Below are positions 1 to 8,660 of a DNA stretch of 53,977 nt, one piece after another; position 1 is the first letter of the stretch, and each line of letters opens with the position of its first letter. The DNA is from HGM04593 sp045661205 (lineage in GTDB: Bacteria; Bacteroidota; Bacteroidia; Bacteroidales; Bacteroidaceae). The notes beneath the pieces are model-generated. The model saw only the letters and a program-made list of their open reading frames with translations. It ran no database searches and was not told the origin of the DNA. The position numbers and the translations under genes were made by a program. Where the stretch lies: assembly GCA_045661205.1 (NCBI GenBank), contig JAZRFE010000058.1, positions 1-53,977 on the forward strand. The letters are read 5' to 3'.

Positions 1-1
1 T

Positions 2-2779
2 GTGGGTGGCAACGGCACGAACGTAGCTGCTGCTCCGCAGAGTAAGGTGCTGTACGTGGAACTATGCGCCCCCGAGGGTTATGTAGTCGAGACAAAGAAA
101 TTCAAGCTCGATGAAAAGGGAACGTGCAACGGCGAGTTTGAGCTGAAACCCTCGCTGTTGTCCGGTTATTACGAGGTGCGCGCCTACACACGCTATATGC
201 TTAATTGGGGCGACGATGCAGTGTTCAGCCGCGTGTTTCCCGTGTACGACAAAGTGAACGGCGACAACTACGATTTTCGTAACATGCTCGACCGCAAGCG
301 AGGCTTTCTCTATCGTGGTGAGTGGACTACACAAGAGAGCAAAGAGCCTACACTTACATTTTATCCCGAGGGCGGCAATCTTATAAACGGCATTGAAACA
401 AAGGTTGCATTTGAGTTGCGCGATAAAAGCGGAAAGCCAATGAACGATACTATTGCTATTTTTGCCGACAAAGAGCCGTTATTTACCACCGCTTCCACCC
501 ACAATGGTAAAGGCTTTTTTATGTTCACTCCGCAAGCGGAAGTAAAGTATCGCGCTGAGGTTAAGCAAGGCAAAAAAGAGTATAAATTCGAGCTTCCGGC
601 GATTGAAAATAGCGGCGCAACCATTGCCGTCAATCACGATGGCGACAGCATACGATTTTCTGTGGCGGGCAATATTGGAGAGCAAGCAACAGGCATTGTA
701 ATTCTCAACCGCAACCTTGCGTACGTTTATAAAAAGAACATCAGCGAGCTTGCCATGCACCGCGACAAACTGCGCGAGGGAGTGAACCGCTGTCTGCTGC
801 TCACTGCAGACGGCACACCCTTGAGCGAAAGAATGTTTTTCGTTAAGCACTCTGCACCGCAGCAGGGCGACCTTGTTCCTGTGAAATTGAAAGCAGAGAT
901 TAATGGAATTTCAGCCGAAGACAAGATATTCTACAAACCCTACCGCAAATTGACGGTAAAAATAGGTTGCGAGGATGGCTCGCCACTGCCAAAAGATGGC
1001 AGTTTCTCGGTGGCAGTAACAGGCGAGGAGAACAGCATACTCACAAGCTATTCTAATAACATTTACACGCAAATGCTGCTCGCCTCGGAGCTTAAAGGCT
1101 ACATTCCCGACGCCGCGCAATATTTTGCAGATGATACTGAAAAGACAAGAGAAAATCTCGACCTACTGATGCTCACTCATGGCTGGACAGCCTACGATTG
1201 GAGCATGCTCACGGGCACAGATAGTGCATTCTCTATAAAGCACCCGATAGAAAAAGGCATTCAGGTGAAAGGCTACTTTATGAAAAAAGTACCTGTGAAA
1301 AAATTGGGTAAGTTAGGAACGTTTAAAATAATTCCGCTAAGAGACGTCAATGTTCGTTTCGACATTTGCTACGAGGATAGCGTAATTTCCAACTACGACT
1401 TTGTAACAGGCGAAGAAGGAAAATTTACTCTCGAAATTGAGGATTTTTATGGCAAAAAGTATGCTTCGCTGACTCCCGAACTTACCGGTAAACAAATGCA
1501 GGATACACTCTTTAAATTCTCGTTAGACAAATACTTTTCGCCTAAATTTCGCCTGTTCGACTATTGGCAGCGCAACACAGGCAGCAGCGTGGAGCAGAAA
1601 AAAGCAGCTGCTACAGCTACTCTGCTCGACGAAACAAACAAACTTGCCGAGTTGGATGTGACTGCCAAGAAAAACAGAGGTCGTGCATCGCGCCCGCCTA
1701 AAAGCGAAATTCGTCTCGACTTTATGGATGAGTGGGAGTATGCGCAGGATGTGAGCTACATTCATACGCCCAACGACAACTGGATATCCTATAAGGTAAA
1801 CGACTGCGGTGACATTATGGAAAAAGTTGTATCTGATGAAGGTGATTTGGCATGGGAGATATTAAAATATGCGTGGGATGCAGACATTAATTATAAATCA
1901 GATAATTATCCTTTATGGTGCTGGTCGCCATCGACAGGTGCGTGGCGTGCCGAGTATTGGGAAGGGCCTCGCTATCATGCTTATAAAGATGTGCTGACTG
2001 CTTTCGATGTTGTGCAAAGTGCATTTTGGCGTTACAACTTTAACTGGGCCTATTGGGTGCAGTTGATGGTTGTGAAAGGGGAGTACAATAATAATGTAAG
2101 TCCAAATAAAGATAATGAATACCTTGAGGGACAAAATCCTGTAGCGATGATGGACTTTAAGGAATTTGTAATAAGGAACGATGAAAAAACGCTTAAACAG
2201 TTTTCGAGTGGTAATGATGTAACACCGGTGTCCGCAGGGCAGGGTGGCGAAGATGAAATAAAAGTTCAAAGACGAAGAATAACACGTGAGTCGTATCTTA
2301 GGAAAGGTATATACAGACCATTCTATTATGGATTCTTGCTTAAAAGTTCAGTTACTCCGCAGGATGACAAGCAGATTGATGGCTATCCCGGATACCTTAA
2401 ATTTAGGAACGAAATGCGCTCCGGACACCCCAAAAATCCCAACTACGTTGCCTGCTTCATTCCCAATAAAGAGGAGGACAAAGTAACGCAGGGAATAATC
2501 CCTGAACTTGCCGTAAAGACCACCCGCCGCTACACGCGCGTGCAAGGTTACAATGAGAGCAAGCGATTCTATTCGCCCGACTACACAAACACAAAGCCCG
2601 ACGAAAAGACAAAGGACTACCGTCGCACGCTTCTTTGGGAGTCGAACGTCACTGTTGGCGACGACGGTTGCATCACCGTGGAACTGCACAATAACAGCAA
2701 AGAGACTATTTTGCTGCTGGATGTTTCGGGCGTGCATGGTAACAAATTGTTTATTAACAACATGCTCGGAAATTATTAA
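2..2779 (+). CDS. Large exported MG2/TonB-plug-like protein, 5' truncated
   Basis: The reading frame is open through the left edge, so the N terminus is missing; the GTG at position 2 is only the first codon seen. The visible 925 residues have beta-rich repeats resembling macroglobulin (MG2-like) segments, for example around residues 115-200. Near residue 552 there is a LAELDVTAKKNR stretch like the start of a TonB-receptor plug. The C terminus (FYSPDYTNTKP, then RRTLLWESNV) matches a tail I associate with large Bacteroidetes surface or periplasmic proteins with a carboxypeptidase-like or MG2 front and a plug domain. No barrel follows, so it is not a complete outer-membrane receptor. Function is unknown; a role in envelope assembly or macromolecule uptake is only a guess. 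No clear terminator follows the stop. Confidence 0.6.
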   Translation: MGGNGTNVAAAPQSKVLYVELCAPEGYVVETKKFKLDEKGTCNGEFELKPSLLSGYYEVRAYTRYMLNWGDDAVFSRVFPVYDKVNGDNYDFRNMLDRKRGFLYRGEWTTQESKEPTLTFYPEGGNLINGIETKVAFELRDKSGKPMNDTIAIFADKEPLFTTASTHNGKGFFMFTPQAEVKYRAEVKQGKKEYKFELPAIENSGATIAVNHDGDSIRFSVAGNIGEQATGIVILNRNLAYVYKKNISELAMHRDKLREGVNRCLLLTADGTPLSERMFFVKHSAPQQGDLVPVKLKAEINGISAEDKIFYKPYRKLTVKIGCEDGSPLPKDGSFSVAVTGEENSILTSYSNNIYTQMLLASELKGYIPDAAQYFADDTEKTRENLDLLMLTHGWTAYDWSMLTGTDSAFSIKHPIEKGIQVKGYFMKKVPVKKLGKLGTFKIIPLRDVNVRFDICYEDSVISNYDFVTGEEGKFTLEIEDFYGKKYASLTPELTGKQMQDTLFKFSLDKYFSPKFRLFDYWQRNTGSSVEQKKAAATATLLDETNKLAELDVTAKKNRGRASRPPKSEIRLDFMDEWEYAQDVSYIHTPNDNWISYKVNDCGDIMEKVVSDEGDLAWEILKYAWDADINYKSDNYPLWCWSPSTGAWRAEYWEGPRYHAYKDVLTAFDVVQSAFWRYNFNWAYWVQLMVVKGEYNNNVSPNKDNEYLEGQNPVAMMDFKEFVIRNDEKTLKQFSSGNDVTPVSAGQGGEDEIKVQRRRITRESYLRKGIYRPFYYGFLLKSSVTPQDDKQIDGYPGYLKFRNEMRSGHPKNPNYVACFIPNKEEDKVTQGIIPELAVKTTRRYTRVQGYNESKRFYSPDYTNTKPDEKTKDYRRTLLWESNVTVGDDGCITVELHNNSKETILLLDVSGVHGNKLFINNMLGNY

Positions 2780-2883
2780 GAATGGGCGTTGTTTTTAGTC
2801 GGTTGTAGTGTGCAAATGTCATCTTTGAGATTGCGTTGTTAAAGAAAGTTATAAACAAACACCGCTATTTTTTGCTTTGTTTT

Positions 2884-2914
2884 TTTGCAGAAAAAACAAG
2901 AAATAGTATTTTTG
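2884..2914 (+). promoter_or_regulatory. Bacteroidetes promoter, near-leaderless DUF1846 gene
   Basis: TTTG (2884-2887), exactly 19 nt, then TATTTTTG (2907-2914), matching the -33/-7 consensus TTTG-N19-TAnnTTTG. The start codon at 2923 is 8 nt past the -7 box, so the transcript would have almost no 5' leader. Confidence 0.6.
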
Positions 2915-2922
2915 TAGTCAGT

Positions 2923-4383
2923 ATGAAAACAAGTTTTGACAACGAGAAATATCTCAAGATACAGTCCGAACGCATCAAGGAGCGTATAGCCCAGTTCGGC
3001 GATAAGTTATACCTCGAATTTGGAGGTAAACTGTTTGATGACAACCATGCAAGTCGTGTGTTGCCGGGCTTCAAACCCGACTCCAAGTTGCAGATGCTTA
3101 TGCAGCTTAGCGATTGCGCCGAAATAATGTTTGTGATAAGCGCACTCGACATAGAGAAGAACAAGACAAGAAGCGACTTGGGTATTACATATAACGAGGA
3201 TGTTCTGCGTCTGCGCGATGAGTTCGAGAAGATAGGTCTTTATGTTAGCAGTGTGGTCATAACCCACTATAATGGTCAGTCGAGTGCCGATGCTTACAGG
3301 GCGCGTCTGGAGCGTTTGGGTATTAAGGTGTATAAACATTATACAATTGAGGGTTATCCCAACAATGTGGCGTTGATTGATTCTGACGAGGGTTTCGGCA
3401 AGAACGACTATGTAGAGACAACACGCCCGTTGGTTGTCGTTACTGCTCCCGGCCCCGGAAGTGGCAAGATGGCAGTATGCCTCAGCCAGCTCTACCACGA
3501 GAATAAGCGTGGAGTAAAGGCCGGATATGCAAAGTTCGAGACATTTCCTGTGTGGAGTCTTCCGCTTAAGCACCCTTTGAACATGGCATACGAGGCTGCA
3601 ACAGCCGACCTCAATGATGTGAACATGATTGATCCGTTCCATCTTGAACATTATGGCGAGATTGCTGTGAACTATAATAGGGATATAGAGATTTTTCCTG
3701 TTCTGAATGCAATATTCGAGAGTATCTATGGCGAGAGTCCCTATAAATCGCCCACAGACATGGGTGTGAACATGATAGGTTTCTGCATGAACGATGAAGA
3801 GGGTTGCTGCGATGCTGCTCGCGACGAGATTGTTCGCAGATACTACTATGCTCTGTGCAACCTTGCAATAAAGGGCAATAATGAGAACGAGGTGAACAAG
3901 ATAGCTCTCATAATGAAGCAGGCAAAGCTCACCACCGATTATCGCAAAACCACAGTTGCTGCCAACGAGAGAAAAATGGAGTCGGGGGTCGCTTCTGCTG
4001 CAATAGAACTGAAGGATGGAACGATTATCTCTTCACGTTCAAGCTCTCTTTTGGGCCCGAGTGCTGCACTCATACTGAATGCCATTAAACATCTTGCAGG
4101 CATTCCTCACACAGAGAAACTCATTCCCGAAACGCTCATCGCACCTATTCAAAAGACCAAGGTAGAGTATCTGCATGGTCGCAACCCCCGTCTGCATGCC
4201 GACGAGGTGCTTGTGGCTCTGTCGTTGCTGAGCAACCACGATGAAAATTGCCGCAATGCGCTTGCGCAACTTCCCAACCTCAACGGTTGTCAGGTGCACT
4301 CAACGGTGATGCTCAGCGAAGTAGACCAAAAGGTGTTTAAAAGATTGGGCGTGGGATTGACATGCGACCCGGTAAAGAAGTAA
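2923..4383 (+). CDS. DUF1846 family protein
   Basis: A 486-residue cytosolic protein of the DUF1846 family, whose members are widespread in gut Firmicutes and Bacteroidetes and have no settled function. The start at 2923 is chosen because family members begin at this point (MKTSFDNEKYLKIQSERI), although the frame is open further upstream to 2836. An early segment reads LYLEFGGKLFDD and a glycine-rich loop GPGSGK lies at about residues 177-182, which suggests nucleotide or phosphate binding but is not a canonical Walker A. The full length matches the family. It has its own promoter and its own terminator, so it is monocistronic. Family assignment is firm; biochemical role is not known. Confidence 0.85.
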   Translation: MKTSFDNEKYLKIQSERIKERIAQFGDKLYLEFGGKLFDDNHASRVLPGFKPDSKLQMLMQLSDCAEIMFVISALDIEKNKTRSDLGITYNEDVLRLRDEFEKIGLYVSSVVITHYNGQSSADAYRARLERLGIKVYKHYTIEGYPNNVALIDSDEGFGKNDYVETTRPLVVVTAPGPGSGKMAVCLSQLYHENKRGVKAGYAKFETFPVWSLPLKHPLNMAYEAATADLNDVNMIDPFHLEHYGEIAVNYNRDIEIFPVLNAIFESIYGESPYKSPTDMGVNMIGFCMNDEEGCCDAARDEIVRRYYYALCNLAIKGNNENEVNKIALIMKQAKLTTDYRKTTVAANERKMESGVASAAIELKDGTIISSRSSSLLGPSAALILNAIKHLAGIPHTEKLIPETLIAPIQKTKVEYLHGRNPRLHADEVLVALSLLSNHDENCRNALAQLPNLNGCQVHSTVMLSEVDQKVFKRLGVGLTCDPVKK

Positions 4384-4408
4384 CATCCATTATTGCATAT
4401 TTACAGAA

Positions 4409-4438
4409 AATCACAGCCAGGGTGCTGTGATTTTTTTT
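4409..4438 (+). terminator. Intrinsic terminator after the DUF1846 gene
   Basis: Arms TCACAGC (4411-4417) and GCTGTGA (4424-4430) with a 6-nt loop, followed by eight T residues. Confidence 0.85.
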
Positions 4439-4492
4439 GTACCCAATCTCTGCTTTTAGGAATATATTTTTTTCTCAATTGATTAATTTATA

Positions 4493-4500
4493 TAAATTTG
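4493..4500 (+). promoter_or_regulatory. Probable -7 box for the beta-galactosidase gene
   Basis: TAAATTTG matches TAnnTTTG and is placed 70 nt before the start codon. No good -33 TTTG is seen at the usual distance. Confidence 0.4.
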
Positions 4501-4570
4501 CGAAAAGGATAAGCAGTGGCCGACGGGCAACTGTGTTTAGAAGGGAATATTAAATTCAAACGATAAGTTT

Positions 4571-7500
4571 ATGCAGACAAAAAGATTTTTATCGCTGCTT
4601 CTCTTGGCAGTTACTTTTGCCTCTGCCGCGTGTGCACAGGGGCTTGCGGGCTTTGCCTATGGAGAGGCCGAGGCACCAGTAGGAAACGAGTGGGAGTCTC
4701 CGCAACAGCTCTCTCTCAACAAGGAGCAGCCCAAGGCTTGGTTTTTTTATTTTGCGAGCGTAGAGAGTGCTCGCAAGGTATTGCCCGATGCAAGCGAATA
4801 TTATCTTTCGCTCGATGGTACGTGGCGTTTCAACTGGGTTCCCAATCCCGGCGAACGTACCGTAGATTTCTATAAAAAGGATTTTGACGACACTGCGTGG
4901 GACAAAGTTACCGTTCCCATGAACTGGAATGTGGCGGGTATTCAGAAGGATGGCAGCCAAAAGTACGGCACACCCATATATGTAAATCAGCCTGTCATTT
5001 TCAAGCATCAGGTTGCTGTGGGTGATTGGAAACATGGCGTCATGCGCGAGCCTGCTCCCCATCATACCACCTATAAACATCGCAACGAGGTTGGCTCTTA
5101 TCGTCGCACATTTACAATTCCCGACGAGTGGAAAGGTCGCGAGGTGTATATCAATTTCGATGGCGTGGACTCTTTCTTCTATCTGTGGATAAACGGTCGT
5201 TACGTCGGCTTCTCTAAAAACTCTCGCAACCTTGCAGCTTTCAACATTACTAAGTATCTTGCTGACAAGGGCGAGAATGTTGTTGCTGTCGAGGTGTATC
5301 GAAACTCCGATGCCTCGTTTCTTGAGGCTCAGGATATGTTCCGTTTGCCGGGAATATTCCGCACAGTGTCGCTGACGGCGACTGCACCGGTGCAGTTACG
5401 CGACCTGCGTGTGCGCACCAATCTTGATGAGAATTACAAAGATGCTGTTGCAAATGTCGAGGTCGATGTTCGCAACCTCTCGAAAAGAGATGCTAAAAAC
5501 TACACCGTAGAGGCTTCGCTCTATGCCAACAAACTCTTCAGCGACGAGAATGATTTTGTTGACGGTGCAGTGGCAACGGTGGCTGTTCCTGTTACTGCCG
5601 TAGGTGCTACAAGCGGCGTGAAACTCTCTATTCCTGTTAATAACCCCAATAAGTGGTCGGGCGAGGCTCCCCATCGCTACACCCTTGTCGTGCAGTTGAA
5701 GAACAAAAAGGGACGAGTGGTGGAGACTGCATCCACACACTTCGGTTTCCGCAAGGTGGAGATAAAAGATACTCCTGCCGAAAAAGATGAGTTTAATATC
5801 GCAGGTCGTTACTTCTATGTGAATGGCATGCCTGTAAAACTCAAGGGTGTGAACCGTCACGAGAGCAATCCCGAGCGCGGACATGCAATCACTCGCGAGC
5901 AGATGTACAACGAGGTGATGCTGATGCTGCGCGGAAACATCAACCATGTGCGTTGTTCCCACTATCCCGATGCACCTTTCTGGTACTATCTTTGCGATAA
6001 ATATGGTATTTACCTCGAAGATGAGGCAAACATCGAGAGCCATCAATATTACTATGGCAAGGAGTCGTTGTCGCATGTTCCCGAATTCGAGGCGGCGCAT
6101 GTTGCGCGAGTGATGGAGATGGCACATGCAAACATCAACCGCCCATCGATAGTAATATGGTCGTTGGGTAATGAGGCCGGCCCCGGCGTGAACTTTGAGA
6201 AGGCTTATGCCCGTCTGCATGCCTTTGATGCGTCGCGTCCTGTGCAGTACGAGCGCAACAACAACATCGTGGACATGGGTTCCAACCAATATCCCTCGGT
6301 GGCATGGGTGCGCGAGGCTGTCAAAGGAAAGTATAATATAAAATATCCATTCCACATTTCGGAGTATGCTCACTCCATGGGTAATGCCGGCGGAAATCTT
6401 CAGGACTATTGGGATGCAATGGAGAGTACCAACTTCTTCTGCGGTGCTGCAATATGGGATTGGGCCGACCAATCTTTCTACAACTACGACAAACGAGGTA
6501 ATAAATATTTTGGTTACGGTGGCGACTTTGGCGACCGCCCCAACGACCACCTCTTCTGCATGAATGGAGTGATGTTGCCCGACCACACTCCCAAACCCGA
6601 ATATTACGAGGTGAAGAAGGTCTATCAGAATGTGGGTGTGAAATTTGCCGACGAGGCAAAGAGCAAGATCGAGATCTTCAACAAACGTTATTTCTGCGAC
6701 CTTGGCGACCTTGTTGTAAAGGCTTCTCTTTGGGAAGATGGCAAGCAGGTATTCAGTCGCGTTCTCCCCGATGTAAATGTTGCTCCGCGCAAAAGTGTGG
6801 TTGTGGACTTGGGCGTCGACTATGCCCGCGACGCAGCGAAAGAGTATTTTGTAAAGGTGGAGTTCCTGCTCAAAGAGAATATGCCCTGGGCACGGAAAAA
6901 CTATGTGCAGATGGCCGAGCAGTTGCTGTTGCAGTCTGCTGCCGAGAAACCTGCCATAGCCTCGATTGCCGCTGTTGGTGGCGAGCTTGCAATGCAAGCC
7001 GATGACAGTGTCGGTGTTACAAAAATCAGTGGTGCCGATGGTGTGTTCACCATTGCTTTTGACGACAAAAAGGGTGTTCTCGGCAATGTTGTTTATGGCA
7101 AGCAAGAGATTCTCCCCATTGGAAATTATATGAAACTGAGTGTTTTCCGCGCTCCTGTCGATAATGATAATTGGGCGCGTGAGGCGTGGTATGCCAATGG
7201 TCTTTACGACCTGCGCGACAGTGTGCTCTCAAAGAATGTGCAGACTCTTGCAAATGGCAGTATTGTTATACAGTATGTTGTGCGCACACAGGCTCCCTGT
7301 GGCGGCAGAGTAGTTCGTGGCGAGGATAATTCCATGACTATCGTAAACAACAAAAAAACTATCGACGAGAATGGATTCCACTTTATTTCAAATAGAATAT
7401 GGACTGTGTACAAGGATGGTTCGGTGGAGCTTAAGAGCAGCATCGTGGGCAGCAACAGCGCACTGAACCTTGCGCGTTTGGGCTACGAATTGCAGCTTCC

Positions 7501-8599
7501 TGCCGAACTTAAATATTACCACTACTATGGTCGTGGCCCTCACAACAACTACAACGACCGCCGTTCGGGTGCTTTTGTCGAGCAGTACGAGAGCAGGGTT
7601 GCCGACCAGTTTGTTCACTTCCCCAAGCCTCAGGATATGGCCAACCGCGAGGATGTGCGCTGGTGTGCACTCACCGATTGGGCGGGCAACGGTGTGCTTT
7701 TTGCTGCTACCGAGGGGATGTCGACATCGGCACTTGCGTGGAACGATGTGCAGCTTGCTCAGGCTGCGCACCCCTATCAGCTCCCGAAGTCGGGCAGCAC
7801 ATATCTGCATCTTGACAAGAAGGTTACAGGTCTTGGCGGAAACAGTTGCGGACAGGGTGGCCCTCTCGAACACGATCGCGTAAAGGCCGGCGATAATATG
7901 ATGGGATTTATCATGCGCCCCGTAAAAGGCGGCAACTTCACACAAACGGCTAATGTCGCCTCTTCGTCAATAGCTCCCATTGTGGTGGTGCGCGACCGTT
8001 GCGGTAAGGTGACTATGCGTTGCGACGATGCAAATGCCGAAATATATTACAAGGTGGGCAGTGGTCGCAAGGCTAAGAATGTGAAATATTCCCAGCCGAT
8101 AGATATGGAAAAGGGTGGTGTGCTCACAGTGTGGGACAATAATCGCCCCGAAATGACCTCGGTCTACAATTATGCTCCTGTAACTATTCAGCCCATTGTA
8201 GTGACATCTGCTTCGAGCCAGGAGATATACGAGCCTGCCGACAAACTTGTCGATGGCGATGTAAACTCCATCTGGCACACGATGTACTCGGTGACCGTTG
8301 CAAAATATCCCCATTGGATAGATTTTGATGCGGGCGAGGAGTGCATCGTAAAGGGTTTCTCTTACCTGCCACGTCAGGATGGCGGCGTCAATGGAAACAT
8401 CAAGTATTATGAAATTTCCGTCAGCATGGATGGTAAGCAGTGGAAGAGTGTGAAGAGGGGGGCATTTGAGCGTGGTGCGGCCATAAAGCGTGTGATGTTC
8501 GATGCTCCGGTGAAGATGCGTTACATCCGTTTCACTGCGCTAAGTGCTCAGAATGGAGCTGACTTTGCGGCAGGTGCCGAGTTTGAACTTATAAAGTAG
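4571..8599 (+). CDS. Secreted GH2 beta-galactosidase with C-terminal discoidin-type domain
   Basis: 1342 residues with an N-terminal signal peptide (hydrophobic LLLLAVTFASAACA), so exported to the periplasm or surface. Domain order by inspection: GH2 sugar-binding domain (about 60-240), an immunoglobulin-like domain, a TIM barrel (about 390-690), the LacZ-type linker and large C-terminal beta-sandwich (about 700-1120), a short chitobiase-C-like segment (about 1130-1200), and an F5/8 type C (discoidin) carbohydrate-binding domain at the end (about 1210-1342). The acid/base Glu is E535 in WSLGNEAG and the nucleophile is E598 in ISEYAHSMGN, both as in E. coli LacZ. It probably cleaves beta-galactosides from host or dietary glycans; the exact substrate cannot be read from sequence. 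It is not in a SusCD locus here. Confidence 0.93.
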   Translation: MQTKRFLSLLLLAVTFASAACAQGLAGFAYGEAEAPVGNEWESPQQLSLNKEQPKAWFFYFASVESARKVLPDASEYYLSLDGTWRFNWVPNPGERTVDFYKKDFDDTAWDKVTVPMNWNVAGIQKDGSQKYGTPIYVNQPVIFKHQVAVGDWKHGVMREPAPHHTTYKHRNEVGSYRRTFTIPDEWKGREVYINFDGVDSFFYLWINGRYVGFSKNSRNLAAFNITKYLADKGENVVAVEVYRNSDASFLEAQDMFRLPGIFRTVSLTATAPVQLRDLRVRTNLDENYKDAVANVEVDVRNLSKRDAKNYTVEASLYANKLFSDENDFVDGAVATVAVPVTAVGATSGVKLSIPVNNPNKWSGEAPHRYTLVVQLKNKKGRVVETASTHFGFRKVEIKDTPAEKDEFNIAGRYFYVNGMPVKLKGVNRHESNPERGHAITREQMYNEVMLMLRGNINHVRCSHYPDAPFWYYLCDKYGIYLEDEANIESHQYYYGKESLSHVPEFEAAHVARVMEMAHANINRPSIVIWSLGNEAGPGVNFEKAYARLHAFDASRPVQYERNNNIVDMGSNQYPSVAWVREAVKGKYNIKYPFHISEYAHSMGNAGGNLQDYWDAMESTNFFCGAAIWDWADQSFYNYDKRGNKYFGYGGDFGDRPNDHLFCMNGVMLPDHTPKPEYYEVKKVYQNVGVKFADEAKSKIEIFNKRYFCDLGDLVVKASLWEDGKQVFSRVLPDVNVAPRKSVVVDLGVDYARDAAKEYFVKVEFLLKENMPWARKNYVQMAEQLLLQSAAEKPAIASIAAVGGELAMQADDSVGVTKISGADGVFTIAFDDKKGVLGNVVYGKQEILPIGNYMKLSVFRAPVDNDNWAREAWYANGLYDLRDSVLSKNVQTLANGSIVIQYVVRTQAPCGGRVVRGEDNSMTIVNNKKTIDENGFHFISNRIWTVYKDGSVELKSSIVGSNSALNLARLGYELQLPAELKYYHYYGRGPHNNYNDRRSGAFVEQYESRVADQFVHFPKPQDMANREDVRWCALTDWAGNGVLFAATEGMSTSALAWNDVQLAQAAHPYQLPKSGSTYLHLDKKVTGLGGNSCGQGGPLEHDRVKAGDNMMGFIMRPVKGGNFTQTANVASSSIAPIVVVRDRCGKVTMRCDDANAEIYYKVGSGRKAKNVKYSQPIDMEKGGVLTVWDNNRPEMTSVYNYAPVTIQPIVVTSASSQEIYEPADKLVDGDVNSIWHTMYSVTVAKYPHWIDFDAGEECIVKGFSYLPRQDGGVNGNIKYYEISVSMDGKQWKSVKRGAFERGAAIKRVMFDAPVKMRYIRFTALSAQNGADFAAGAEFELIK

Positions 8600-8621
8600 C
8601 AGCTGGCTGCTTTACTTGATA

Positions 8622-8658
8622 AACGAGTGATGCAGGGCATTGCCCTGCATCACTCGTT
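8622..8658. terminator. Bidirectional terminator between convergent genes
   Basis: Perfect 17-bp inverted repeat (8622-8638 with 8642-8658) with a 3-nt loop, between the converging beta-galactosidase and sulfatase-like genes. Confidence 0.85.
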
Positions 8659-8660
8659 GT

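Noticed and set aside
5396..7105. Minus-strand open frame of 569 codons inside the beta-galactosidase gene
   Set aside because: Antisense to a firmly identified enzyme with both catalytic Glu residues; no recognisable domain, promoter or start context.
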